From Dokdonia sp. (GTDB lineage: Bacteria; Bacteroidota; Bacteroidia; Flavobacteriales; Flavobacteriaceae): a DNA stretch of 64,000 bases. Of this stretch, positions 51,178-58,648 are shown one piece after another. Within the stretch, counting starts at the first letter, position 1. Every line of letters starts with the position of its first letter. Under the pieces are notes generated by a model. That model had not been told where the DNA came from. It searched no databases and saw nothing but the letters and a program-made list of their open reading frames with translations. The translations under genes and the position numbers were made by a program. The stretch spans positions 62,001-126,000 of the forward strand of contig JAHDIF010000004.1 in the NCBI GenBank assembly GCA_020630915.1. Reading direction: 5' to 3'.

Positions 51178-51213
51178 AACCGCGAAGGTGGGAATCTCAT
51201 TCACACATTCGCT
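51178..51213 (-). repeat. Hairpin repeat family B, copy 6
   Basis: AACCGCGAAGGTGGGAATCTC then TTCACACATTCGC, a diverged copy about 85 bp upstream of copy 5. Confidence 0.75.
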
Positions 51214-51263
51214 ATAACTAATTTGATTCATAAGACTTCTACCTACGCGGAAGTAATTTGGAT

Positions 51264-51719
51264 TTACTTCTTGATAGCAGATTCATAGATTCCAATCCAC
51301 TCTTCTTGGGTCATTTTACCGCATAATTCTTTAATTAGTTCATACGGTATGTCTTCCATTTTCTTAAACCGTATACAGCTTTTACCCATATCTAATTTGT
51401 ACTTACAATGTTTAGGATACTATGCTACAAACCAGTCGTGTAATTCCTTCTTTGCATATAATCCCATGTGATACAGCGCCACAAAATTCTTTTGTGATGC
51501 TACATTTATAAAAGGTAGGGGGTCTTTAGGGTTGCAATGGTATCCGTCTGGATAAACCGAATGAGGCACAAAAAAGGCAGGCATTTTATATAACATCCCT
51601 TCTTCAAAACTACTTGGGAGATGATCCTTGAGTATACTTAGAATTTTTGATACGGGTTCCATACGATCCTCTGGTAATTGAGCAATGTATTCTTGTGTAG
51701 TTGTTGCTTGATATTGCAT
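51264..51719 (-). pseudogene. DUF1801 (YdhG-like) gene with an in-frame TAG
   Basis: The frame from ATG at 51719 encodes ATTTQEYIAQLPEDRMEP and LPFINVASQKNFVALYHMGL, then stops at TAG (51420-51422) after LHDWFVA. Without it the same frame runs a further 51 codons to TAA at 51264-51266, giving YPKHCKYKLDMGKSCIRFK and EWIGIYESAIKK, the normal end of the family. A single GAG-to-TAG change would explain it. The downstream half shows no other decay, so the lesion is recent or a sequencing error. Full length would be about 151 residues. DUF1801 function is unknown. Confidence 0.8.
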
Positions 51720-51737
51720 GATTACGTTGTTTCTAAC

Positions 51738-52676
51738 TCAAAAGATAGCCAAAATTTTGTCAACTATAATCTGTGATAATTTACGCTTGCTCTCTACCGT
51801 CCAGCCAGCAACGTGAGGTGTAAGCAATACATTATCTGCCTGCAATACATAACGTAAGGCTTCTGGCATTGTCTCTTTATCTGTAAACAAATTTTCAAAA
51901 GAAAGCTTTTCGTACTCGAGCACATCCAGTCCTGCTCCTAGTGCCTTTCCTGTTTTGAGTGCTTCTACAAGATCTGAAGTGACTACAGATTTTCCTCTGG
52001 CGGTGTTTATGAGGTAGAACGCTTTCGCGAAAGCGTTCATAAAATCAGCATCTACCATTTTATCTGTAAGCGGTGTCCACGGCGTGTGTAAACTCAGTAC
52101 ATCTGCCTTTTTTTGCAGCTCTTTAAGTGTTACTTGGCGTGCGTTTTTATCTCCTACATTGTCCAAAATATCATAACACAGTACTTCGCAATCAAAGCCT
52201 TGTAATTTTTTTGCAAAGGCCTTGCCCATATTGCCATAGCCTATAATGCCTACGATTTTACCGTCTAGTTCAATCCCTCGATGGGCTTCTCGCTGCCAGT
52301 TGCCAGCTTTTACACTTTTATCTGCCTGATTGAGTTTATTAAACAGACTTAAAAGCATCCCAAGCGTGTGTTCTCCCACTGCATTGCGGTTACCTTCTGG
52401 AGCGCTTATGAGATGAATGCCTTTGCCCTCTGCATAGGGAATATCTATACTTTCTAATCCAGCTCCTACTCTCGCAATAAATTTAAGCTTTGTGGCGGCA
52501 TCCAGAAATTCTCTATCTATTTTAAAGCGTGATCTAATCACAATCCCATCATAGTCTTTTATGATACGCTGGGTTTCTTCTTTAGAAATAGCATAATTTT
52601 CTGTGTTTTGGTGACCGGCAGCAGCTAGTTGCTGGACAAGTAACGAATGGTTTTTATCTAGATGCAAGATTTTCAC
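51738..52676 (-). CDS. D-2-hydroxyacid dehydrogenase (phosphoglycerate dehydrogenase-like)
   Basis: The 312-residue protein has the NAD-binding loop GIIGYGNMGKAFAKKL, the catalytic Arg region INTARGKSVVTSDLV, a Glu in DVLEYEKL and the catalytic His in LLTPHVAGWTVES. It matches short-chain SerA-like enzymes without the C-terminal ACT domain; 3-phosphoglycerate or another 2-hydroxyacid could be the substrate. The palindrome at 52021-52034 encodes AFAKAF in a loop after ADFMN. It follows the cupin gene by 2 bp and is co-transcribed with it and mgtE. Confidence 0.88.
   Translation of the reverse strand: MKILHLDKNHSLLVQQLAAAGHQNTENYAISKEETQRIIKDYDGIVIRSRFKIDREFLDAATKLKFIARVGAGLESIDIPYAEGKGIHLISAPEGNRNAVGEHTLGMLLSLFNKLNQADKSVKAGNWQREAHRGIELDGKIVGIIGYGNMGKAFAKKLQGFDCEVLCYDILDNVGDKNARQVTLKELQKKADVLSLHTPWTPLTDKMVDADFMNAFAKAFYLINTARGKSVVTSDLVEALKTGKALGAGLDVLEYEKLSFENLFTDKETMPEALRYVLQADNVLLTPHVAGWTVESKRKLSQIIVDKILAIF
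52021..52034. repeat. 14-bp palindrome inside the 2-hydroxyacid dehydrogenase gene
   Basis: Perfect GCTTTCGCGAAAGC within AACGCTTTCGCGAAAGCGTT (52018-52037), read as AFAKA. Confidence 0.95.
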
Positions 52677-52678
52677 AA

Positions 52679-53089
52679 CTATATTTTAGGGTATTCAGTT
52701 TGTGTTTTTTCATGCTGTACCTCTCCAGTATGTGCTGTGGTTGTTTTTTCAAAAAGTAAAAGATGTACTTCTTCTCCTTCTCTGGTGGTTGGGCAATGTT
52801 CAACACCTTTGGGGACAACAATAATTTCTCCTTCATTTACAATCTCGCTCCATTCTTGGTACTCTTTTTTACTGGAGCCTGCACTGAGCGAAGTCGAAGT
52901 GCGAAAGCGCATCTCCAAAACCCCTTTTTGTACAAAGAACAACTCATCTTCTTCCTTATGGCTATGCCATACAAACTCTCCTGAGATTTTAGCCAAAATT
53001 ACTTGCATGTCATCCACCGTAGCAATCTGGTGTGGATGCCATTGCTTAGAAAATTTCTGGTATTTTTCTTTAATGTTTATGGGTTTCAT
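52679..53089 (-). CDS. Cupin-domain protein carrying an in-frame repeat insertion
   Basis: From ATG at 53089 (MKPINIKEKYQKF) the product has 136 residues. The cupin motif is VWHSHKEEDELFFVQKG with metal His and Glu, and the second half is EIIVVPKGVEHCP. The family usually goes from GVLEMRFR almost directly to the next strand; here about 20 residues (TSTSLSAGSSKKEYQEWS and on) lie between. They are encoded by the dispersed repeat at 52882-52901 and its flank, and probably form a loop. The ATG overlaps the mgtE TGA (TGATG). Confidence 0.85.
   Translation of the reverse strand: MKPINIKEKYQKFSKQWHPHQIATVDDMQVILAKISGEFVWHSHKEEDELFFVQKGVLEMRFRTSTSLSAGSSKKEYQEWSEIVNEGEIIVVPKGVEHCPTTREGEEVHLLLFEKTTTAHTGEVQHEKTQTEYPKI
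52882..52901 (-). repeat. Dispersed repeat CACTTCGACTTCGCTCAGTG inside the cupin gene
   Basis: The minus strand reads CACTTCGACTTCGCTCAGTG, a sequence I recognise as a widely scattered Bacteroidota repeat. It is preceded by GCGCTTTCGC, half of the palindrome family, so it is a mosaic junction. It is translated in frame as TSTSLS. Confidence 0.75.
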
Positions 53090-54450
53090 CAGGTAAACAG
53101 TATCAACTTTGCAATCCAAAAGTATATTAGGATTCCAAAAATATCATTGCTCGTTGTAATAAAAGGTCCAGTGGCAATTGCTGGATCAATCCCTCGCTTG
53201 TGCAAAAACAAAGGAATAAACGTCCCAATAATTCCTGCCATTATAATTACTGCAAATAGCGATATAGAAATTGCTAGGGCTGTATTTAAACTATCTGGTT
53301 CACCTCTATACCATAGTGCCGTAAAAACAAATAAGGCTAATCCTAGGAGCAAGCCATTAAGTGCAGCGAGTGCCATTTCTTTAAGAAGCCTATTTCCAAT
53401 ACTTCCTTTTACATCGTCGTTTGCCAGACCTTGTACTATGATGGCACTGGATTGCACCCCAACATTACCTGCCATCGCTGCAATAAGAGGCGTGTAGAAA
53501 AATAGTAAGGCATAATCTTCTAAGATATCTTCAAAACCACCCATAATCGTTGCGGCTCCTATTCCTCCTAATAATCCTAAGAATAGCCAAGGTAAACGTG
53601 CTCTTGTAAGTTGCAATATACTGTCATCTGCCTCTACATCTTGCGATATTCCGGCCGCCATCTGGTAATCCTTCTCTGCTTCTTCTTTTATAAAGTCTAC
53701 AATATCATCTATCGTGATACGTCCTAGGAGTTTCTTCTCATCATCCACTACGGGAATAGCTTCCAGATCATACTTCTGCATTAACTTAGCAACATCTTCT
53801 CCCTGATCATTAACATTTACAGCGTCTACCTTGGGAATATATATTTCAGAAATCTTTGTTTTTGCGTCTGAGGTAAGTAAATCCTTAAGAGAAAGTCTTC
53901 CTATAAGTACATTTTCCTTTGTAACAACATAAATAGAGTGTACTCTTGTCACCTCTTCTGCCTGACGTCGCATTTCTCTCACACAACCCGCAACTGTCCA
54001 GGTTTCTTTTACCTTGATAAGCTCTTTTGCCATAAGCCCTCCAGCACTATCCTCATCATACTGGAGCATTTCTTGAATATCTGCCGCATGCTCTTCATCT
54101 TCTATGTACTCAATAACGGCTTGCTGGATATCTTCATCTAGCTCTGCAATGGCATCTACCGCATCATCAGTATCCATCTCCTCAATCTCCTCTGCAATTT
54201 CTTTAGGTGTAAGGCTCTCTAGAAGTCGTTCACGCACATCATCATCAAGCTCCATCAGAGCTTCAGACGTTTTCTCGCTATCTAATAATCTAACGAGATA
54301 TACGGCTTCGTCCCAGTTTACTTCATCAAGTATCTCTGCGACATCTGCAAAGTGAACGTCTTCAAACAGCGTCACTAGTTGGGCATCCTCCTCATGGTGG
54401 ATAAGCCTTTTTATGTCTTCTAAAAGAAATGCATTGAGTTCGAAAGCCAT
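53089..54450 (-). CDS. mgtE: Magnesium transporter MgtE
   Basis: From ATG at 54450 (MAFELNAFLLED) the product has 453 residues: an acidic N-terminal superhelical domain (to about 130), two CBS domains (KISEIYIPKVDAV, then AIPVVDDEKKLLGRITIDDIVDFI), and five membrane helices with RLPWLFLGLLGGIGAATI and NVGVQSSAIIVQGLA. It is a Mg2+-gated channel that closes when cytosolic Mg2+ is high. A -7 core TATATTTG lies on the minus strand at 54473-54480, 22 nt upstream of the ATG. The cupin and dehydrogenase genes follow in the same operon. Confidence 0.95.
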   Translation of the reverse strand: MAFELNAFLLEDIKRLIHHEEDAQLVTLFEDVHFADVAEILDEVNWDEAVYLVRLLDSEKTSEALMELDDDVRERLLESLTPKEIAEEIEEMDTDDAVDAIAELDEDIQQAVIEYIEDEEHAADIQEMLQYDEDSAGGLMAKELIKVKETWTVAGCVREMRRQAEEVTRVHSIYVVTKENVLIGRLSLKDLLTSDAKTKISEIYIPKVDAVNVNDQGEDVAKLMQKYDLEAIPVVDDEKKLLGRITIDDIVDFIKEEAEKDYQMAAGISQDVEADDSILQLTRARLPWLFLGLLGGIGAATIMGGFEDILEDYALLFFYTPLIAAMAGNVGVQSSAIIVQGLANDDVKGSIGNRLLKEMALAALNGLLLGLALFVFTALWYRGEPDSLNTALAISISLFAVIIMAGIIGTFIPLFLHKRGIDPAIATGPFITTSNDIFGILIYFWIAKLILFT

Positions 54451-54472
54451 ATGATGTGCTTTTTGAGAAGCA

Positions 54473-54480
54473 CAAATATA
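54473..54480 (-). promoter_or_regulatory. -7 element for mgtE
   Basis: The minus strand reads TATATTTG, matching TAnnTTTG, 22 nt upstream of the ATG at 54450. Confidence 0.45.
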
Positions 54481-54539
54481 GGTATCCCTCACCTAAATCT
54501 TCTCCCAAAAGGCGAGGACTTTTACAGCTATCCTTGGTC

Positions 54540-55364
54540 CTAGGCAGACTTTATGTCGGCCTGAATATTGTTTGTAAGCTCTATAAACATCTCGACTGAC
54601 AATTGTTCTGGGCGTTTATTAAGGATTTCGCTTTCGCGAAAGCGGTCACTCAACCCCATCCCTTTAAGACTATTGCGCATTGTTTTACGACGTTGCTGGA
54701 AGGCCATTTTTACCACTCTATAAAGCATTTTTGGATCGCAGCCTAGGTCTTGGTAGTTCTCTTTTCGCGTTAAGCGTAAAACACCACTATCTACTTTAGG
54801 AGGTGGATTAAACACCTCTGGTGGGACGGTAAAAAGATACTCTGCGTCATAAAAGGCTTGCGCGAGTACAGAAAGAATTCCATAGGCTTTACTTCCTTCT
54901 TTTTCACAAATACGCTGGGCAACTTCTTTTTGAAACATTCCCGTAAACTCAGGAATACGTTCTTTATTTTCCAACATTTTAAACACAATCTGAGTGCTTA
55001 TGTTGTATGGAAAATTACCGGTAATCGCAAAAGGTTGTTCTGGAAAAATCGCATCAAGGTCATACTTTAAAAAGTCTGCTTCTATTATGGTAAACTTGTC
55101 ATCTCCAGCAATGTCACGATGTTCAAATTTAAAATGTGTATTGAGATAGGCAATAGACTCTCTGTCTAGATCCATCGCTAGGAGTGTGATGGGTTTGTCT
55201 AAGATGTATTTTGTAAGCACTCCTGTTCCTGGACCTATTTCTAGAACATTACTATATCCTTTAAGAGTGAGGGTGTTTCCTATTTTTTTTGCCACATTTT
55301 CATCTCGTAAAAAATGTTGTCCTAAGTGTTTCTTGGCTCTTACCCCTTTGTCGCTATTTGACAT
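54540..55364 (-). CDS. rsmA: 16S rRNA adenine(1518/1519)-N6 dimethyltransferase
   Basis: The 274-residue methyltransferase (KsgA) dimethylates two adenines near the 3' end of 16S rRNA. It has [18 protein letters not shown], the SAM motif [16 protein letters not shown], the catalytic GNFPYNIS (N-F-P-Y type) and the C-terminal [14 protein letters not shown]. The palindrome at 54630-54643 encodes FRES near the C-terminus. Its start overlaps the upstream 146-residue gene by 11 bp. Confidence 0.96.
   Translation of the reverse strand: MSNSDKGVRAKKHLGQHFLRDENVAKKIGNTLTLKGYSNVLEIGPGTGVLTKYILDKPITLLAMDLDRESIAYLNTHFKFEHRDIAGDDKFTIIEADFLKYDLDAIFPEQPFAITGNFPYNISTQIVFKMLENKERIPEFTGMFQKEVAQRICEKEGSKAYGILSVLAQAFYDAEYLFTVPPEVFNPPPKVDSGVLRLTRKENYQDLGCDPKMLYRVVKMAFQQRRKTMRNSLKGMGLSDRFRESEILNKRPEQLSVEMFIELTNNIQADIKSA
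54630..54643. repeat. 14-bp palindrome inside rsmA
   Basis: Perfect GCTTTCGCGAAAGC, read in the RFRES frame. Confidence 0.95.
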
Positions 55365-55794
55365 TCAACTTACTTTTAATTAGAGTTTTAACTCTAAGCT
55401 GATCGTCCTTGCTCAACCAAGATAAAGGCAGGTCAACTCTTTTTTTATTTTTAAGAATTAAATAAGGCTCACTACCTCCTTGACCTTCATAAAATGCGCT
55501 AATATTACTGATTAATATATTCTCCGATCTTGTTGTTATCTGGTCATCATAAATTGAAACAAGCGGTTCATTTCGAAACTCTTCTTTTCCAATTGAAAAT
55601 ATTGTTTCGATAATTTCTTTAAGAAACGAAATAGGTCCGATTCCTTTTTTACTATATTCAAAAATAAACCACACTAAAATCGGTACTATGAAATAATAGG
55701 GGCTAATAGAAAACAAAAGAACACTAACTATGGTAACCATTATTAAGATAACAATCCGATGGATATTATTATTAGGGTAAAAATCTTCTTTCAA
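55354..55794 (-). CDS. Membrane protein of unknown function, 146 residues
   Basis: The product has two close membrane helices ([15 protein letters not shown] and [14 protein letters not shown]) and a cytosolic C-terminal domain of about 80 residues ([35 protein letters not shown]) that resembles small PH-like or YcxB-type domains; this comparison is loose. It overlaps rsmA by 11 bp and stops 2 bp after the DUF4286 gene, so it sits in the same operon. No function can be assigned. Confidence 0.65.
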   Translation of the reverse strand: MKEDFYPNNNIHRIVILIMVTIVSVLLFSISPYYFIVPILVWFIFEYSKKGIGPISFLKEIIETIFSIGKEEFRNEPLVSIYDDQITTRSENILISNISAFYEGQGGSEPYLILKNKKRVDLPLSWLSKDDQLRVKTLIKSKLNVK

Positions 55795-55796
55795 TT

Positions 55797-56114
55797 TTAT
55801 CGAGTTTGATGTTCTGAGATTACTTCAAGCTCTGTTCTAAACGCCACAAAACCTCCTTCAAAACGCTTGCTTTCTCCTCGTAAGCGCTCTGCATCCTGAT
55901 CGTAGTAGGCTTGCAGATGCTCTTTGCTAGGGCAACCATATTGAACGGAATAGGTAGTGCCTCCCATTTCTTCTTCTACCAGTACTTTAGTCATTAGAGC
56001 CTGAGTAAACTTCCCTGTTTGTATCATTTGTGGGATGTGTTCTTTATTCATCCAGTCCAGCCATTCATCGTGAATAGACTTATCTACATTTATAGTAACA
56101 TTATATATAATCAT
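55797..56114 (-). CDS. DUF4286 family protein
   Basis: The 105-residue protein is a small alpha+beta (ferredoxin-like) domain: IIYNVTINVDKSIHDEWLDWM, EHIPQMIQTGKFTQ and TYSVQYGCPSKEHLQAYYDQ match DUF4286, common in Bacteroidota. Function unknown. It overlaps the DUF6090 gene by 4 bp and precedes the 146-residue membrane protein by 2 bp. Confidence 0.85.
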   Translation of the reverse strand: MIIYNVTINVDKSIHDEWLDWMNKEHIPQMIQTGKFTQALMTKVLVEEEMGGTTYSVQYGCPSKEHLQAYYDQDAERLRGESKRFEGGFVAFRTELEVISEHQTR

Positions 56115-56767
56115 TCTGATGTATCGTATTTTTCAAGAAATTCTGCTACTCGCTTTTCTAGTTCTTGCTGTCTATTTAAACGGCCTACTAGAGAATATTT
56201 GTATGAGGATAAAATATTGGTAAACTCCTTACTATTGTAGGTTTCTAATGGCTGTACATTTCCTCCTATCATATCCATATTGTCCATCATATAGGGATAA
56301 TAGTAATCTGTAAATATATTTCTCGTCATTGTATCATATCCCTCAGCCCAAGAATAATATTCATACAAGCTCACCACATCATTTTGTAGATCTAGGTTTT
56401 CTATATATCTAATATCACCTGTGGCCACTAATGTATTATATGCGTTTTTTTTGATGTATAAATAGTCTAATGACATTAGTTTAAAAGTGAGAAAATGCTC
56501 TCTTTCTAATCTGTCTTTATCTTTAATAACATTAAACAAAGTGTCAAGCATTGTCAACATGGACTCAGAATTTTTCTGAATTCCCTTTATACGCCCCATA
56601 TTGAAATTTGTCTCTTCAACAATTTTACTGATATGGCTATCTACAATAGCCTCTTCCTTCTTCTTTTCAGAACAAGTGTTGAGTTGAAAAGCAAGTAAAA
56701 TCCCTATCACGACTACGATAAACTCGAGAAAGTGATTGAGCCAATCTATTTTTTTCTTTTTACCCAT
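56111..56767 (-). CDS. DUF6090-like membrane protein
   Basis: The 218-residue protein has one N-terminal helix (FLEFIVVVIGILLAFQLNTC) preceded by a Lys-rich cytosolic tail, and a helical periplasmic domain (YLYIKKNAYNTLVATGDIRY, QQELEKRVAEFLEKY). The VIGILLAFQLN helix is typical of DUF6090. Its function is unknown. It begins 3 bp after the TPR gene and overlaps the DUF4286 gene, so all are co-transcribed. Confidence 0.75.
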   Translation of the reverse strand: MGKKKKIDWLNHFLEFIVVVIGILLAFQLNTCSEKKKEEAIVDSHISKIVEETNFNMGRIKGIQKNSESMLTMLDTLFNVIKDKDRLEREHFLTFKLMSLDYLYIKKNAYNTLVATGDIRYIENLDLQNDVVSLYEYYSWAEGYDTMTRNIFTDYYYPYMMDNMDMIGGNVQPLETYNSKEFTNILSSYKYSLVGRLNRQQELEKRVAEFLEKYDTSE

Positions 56768-56770
56768 GCC

Positions 56771-58564
56771 TTAATTTATATCGTCGCCACGTAATGACCT
56801 GTACCGCTTTTGTGCCTCAACAAAGTAAATGCTATCTGCAAAATCAAAGATGATGCGTTCGTAATTTGCCTTTGCCTTTTCTGGTTTAGCTAGCTCGTTT
56901 TCATATAACTTTGCTTGACGATAATAGGCGTCATCTGCCAGAATACCATCCTTATAAAAGTCTATAATGGTAGCATAATTTTTTTCTGCTTTCGCATAAG
57001 CTCCTTCGTTTTCATATAAAAGGGCCTGAGCTAGTAAGGCTTCATCCTCAATATCTTCTCCCTTATGTTCTTCAAGAATTTGCGAATACAATCTAATGGC
57101 TTCTTTAGGTTTGTTTTGGTATGCCAGCAAATCTCCTAGTGCGTATTTCTTTAAAGCCGTTTGCAAACTATCATCCTGGGAGTTATCTCTAATTACCAGC
57201 AATAGCTCCAGCGCATCATTTGCAATAAGCTGTGTTGCCGATCCCTTAAGCACATTAAGTTGCGTATCTGCCCACTGAAAATCTCCCTTATAGTAGCTTG
57301 TTTTTGCAACTTTAAAACGAGCTTCTTGTGAGATCATATTATTTTTAATCTTGTTCTGAATTTGAGAATAGTAAATAAGTGCCTGATTAAATTTTTCATC
57401 TAGCACTAAAATGTCTGCAAGTTCCATTTTAAGGCGTGCTTCATTAAAACGACCTCTTGGCTCTTTAATACGTGCTTTGAGATAGGTGATCCCTTCTGGA
57501 ACCAATCCCATGTCAAAAGCCATAAAGTGAGCATAATCTATTTGCAATGGGACCGTTAATTCACCCGTTCCCTGGGTCTCTAGAATCGATTCATATCTAG
57601 TTTTAATGTCTTGTCGTTCTTCTTGTGAGGATGCCTGCTGTACATCTATTTCCAGCAGTTGCTGCTCTGCCTCTAGCTTTATAGAGTCGTCGTAACTTAC
57701 CTCTTTTATGTAGGCTAAAATATCTTTTGCCACCACATACTCTTTATCTTCTATGGTAATATTTGCAAGGTCTATCAACCCTTCTATATTCCCATCTGTG
57801 CGTTTAAAAATAGCTTTCTCCTGTGTAAAGGCTTTTCTATAATCCTTTTGCTGGATAAAAAGCCAGCTCAAGAGTTCATTGTAAAGTATGTTTTGATCAG
57901 ATTGAAGTCTCTTTAGCAGTAGTTTTCTAAATATTCCATTTGCCTCATTAAAAGGATCTTCAGTAATATATTGTCCAAAATTGCGCTGAGCAACTCCTAT
58001 GTAGGTAGCCTTGCGATTCACTAAGTCGAGGTAACTAGAAAACATTTTTTCCACCTGACCTAGTTCTCCATAAATTTTTGCCAGCTGTATGTCAAAGTTG
58101 ATTCTGGGATTTATCTCCATCGCAACTTCATAGGTTTGTATCGCCTCTTCTAGTAAACTGTGCGTCTCAAAGGCTCTTCCTACTTGATATGGGCTTGTTC
58201 TATTTTCTGCAATAAGATTAATTGCCTGAGCGTATGCATTTTGCGCCATAGAGTCTCGCGCTTGTAGCTGATAATTATATCCTAATTCTACCAGTACAAC
58301 ACCTCTGCTTCGGCTATTGTTCTCGTTTTCTAGCAAGACGGCTTCTGCTTCGTTATATTGCTCTAATTCCTGATACGACTTGACAAGTCCCAATAACAAA
58401 TTCTGACTAGTGGGTTGTTTTTTTAAAGCTTTTCTATAAGAAAAAATGGCTTTTTCGTATTCACCTTGTTCAAAATAATTGCGTGCGAGTTGTTCTGATT
58501 GCGCTTTCGCGAAAGCAAAAACAAAAACCATACATCCAAGCAACAGATACTGCATCTTCTTCAT
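56771..58564 (-). CDS. Secreted TPR-repeat protein
   Basis: The 597-residue protein starts with a signal peptide (MQYLLLGCMVFVFAFAKAQ) and then carries many TPR units (NYFEQGEYEKAIFSYRKALK, YNEAEAVLLEN, YAKAEKNYATIIDFYKDGI), covering nearly the whole chain. It should be a periplasmic or outer-membrane-associated scaffold. The palindrome at 58503-58516 encodes the last residues of the signal, so AKA before Gln is the likely signal peptidase site. It heads an operon with the DUF6090, DUF4286, membrane and rsmA genes. Confidence 0.85.
   Translation of the reverse strand: MKKMQYLLLGCMVFVFAFAKAQSEQLARNYFEQGEYEKAIFSYRKALKKQPTSQNLLLGLVKSYQELEQYNEAEAVLLENENNSRSRGVVLVELGYNYQLQARDSMAQNAYAQAINLIAENRTSPYQVGRAFETHSLLEEAIQTYEVAMEINPRINFDIQLAKIYGELGQVEKMFSSYLDLVNRKATYIGVAQRNFGQYITEDPFNEANGIFRKLLLKRLQSDQNILYNELLSWLFIQQKDYRKAFTQEKAIFKRTDGNIEGLIDLANITIEDKEYVVAKDILAYIKEVSYDDSIKLEAEQQLLEIDVQQASSQEERQDIKTRYESILETQGTGELTVPLQIDYAHFMAFDMGLVPEGITYLKARIKEPRGRFNEARLKMELADILVLDEKFNQALIYYSQIQNKIKNNMISQEARFKVAKTSYYKGDFQWADTQLNVLKGSATQLIANDALELLLVIRDNSQDDSLQTALKKYALGDLLAYQNKPKEAIRLYSQILEEHKGEDIEDEALLAQALLYENEGAYAKAEKNYATIIDFYKDGILADDAYYRQAKLYENELAKPEKAKANYERIIFDFADSIYFVEAQKRYRSLRGDDIN
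58503..58516. repeat. 14-bp palindrome inside the TPR gene signal peptide
   Basis: Perfect GCTTTCGCGAAAGC, read as AFAKA immediately before Gln at the predicted cleavage site. Confidence 0.95.
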
Positions 58565-58580
58565 AGCCTAAAGATAACGA

Positions 58581-58624
58581 AAAAGCCCCCAACCCTAAAT
58601 CCCTTCCCCCAAAGGGAGAAGGGA
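58581..58624. repeat. C-rich hairpin repeat between serS and the TPR gene
   Basis: AAAAGCCCCCAACCCTAAAT and CCCTTCCCCC...GGGAGAAGGGACTTT form an imperfect hairpin. Similar sequences recur in flavobacterial intergenic regions, to my recollection. It may end serS transcription on the minus strand. Confidence 0.5.
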
Positions 58625-58648
58625 CTTTATGAAAACTTTATCTATTTA

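Noticed and set aside
15491-51213. The hairpin family as a CRISPR array
   Set aside because: The copies are scattered over 36 kb, spacing is irregular and there are no cas genes.
51420-51422. The internal TAG as a pyrrolysine codon
   Set aside because: DUF1801 proteins have no known pyrrolysine, no pyl genes are visible, and the phylum is not known to use it. A nonsense mutation or sequencing error is simpler.
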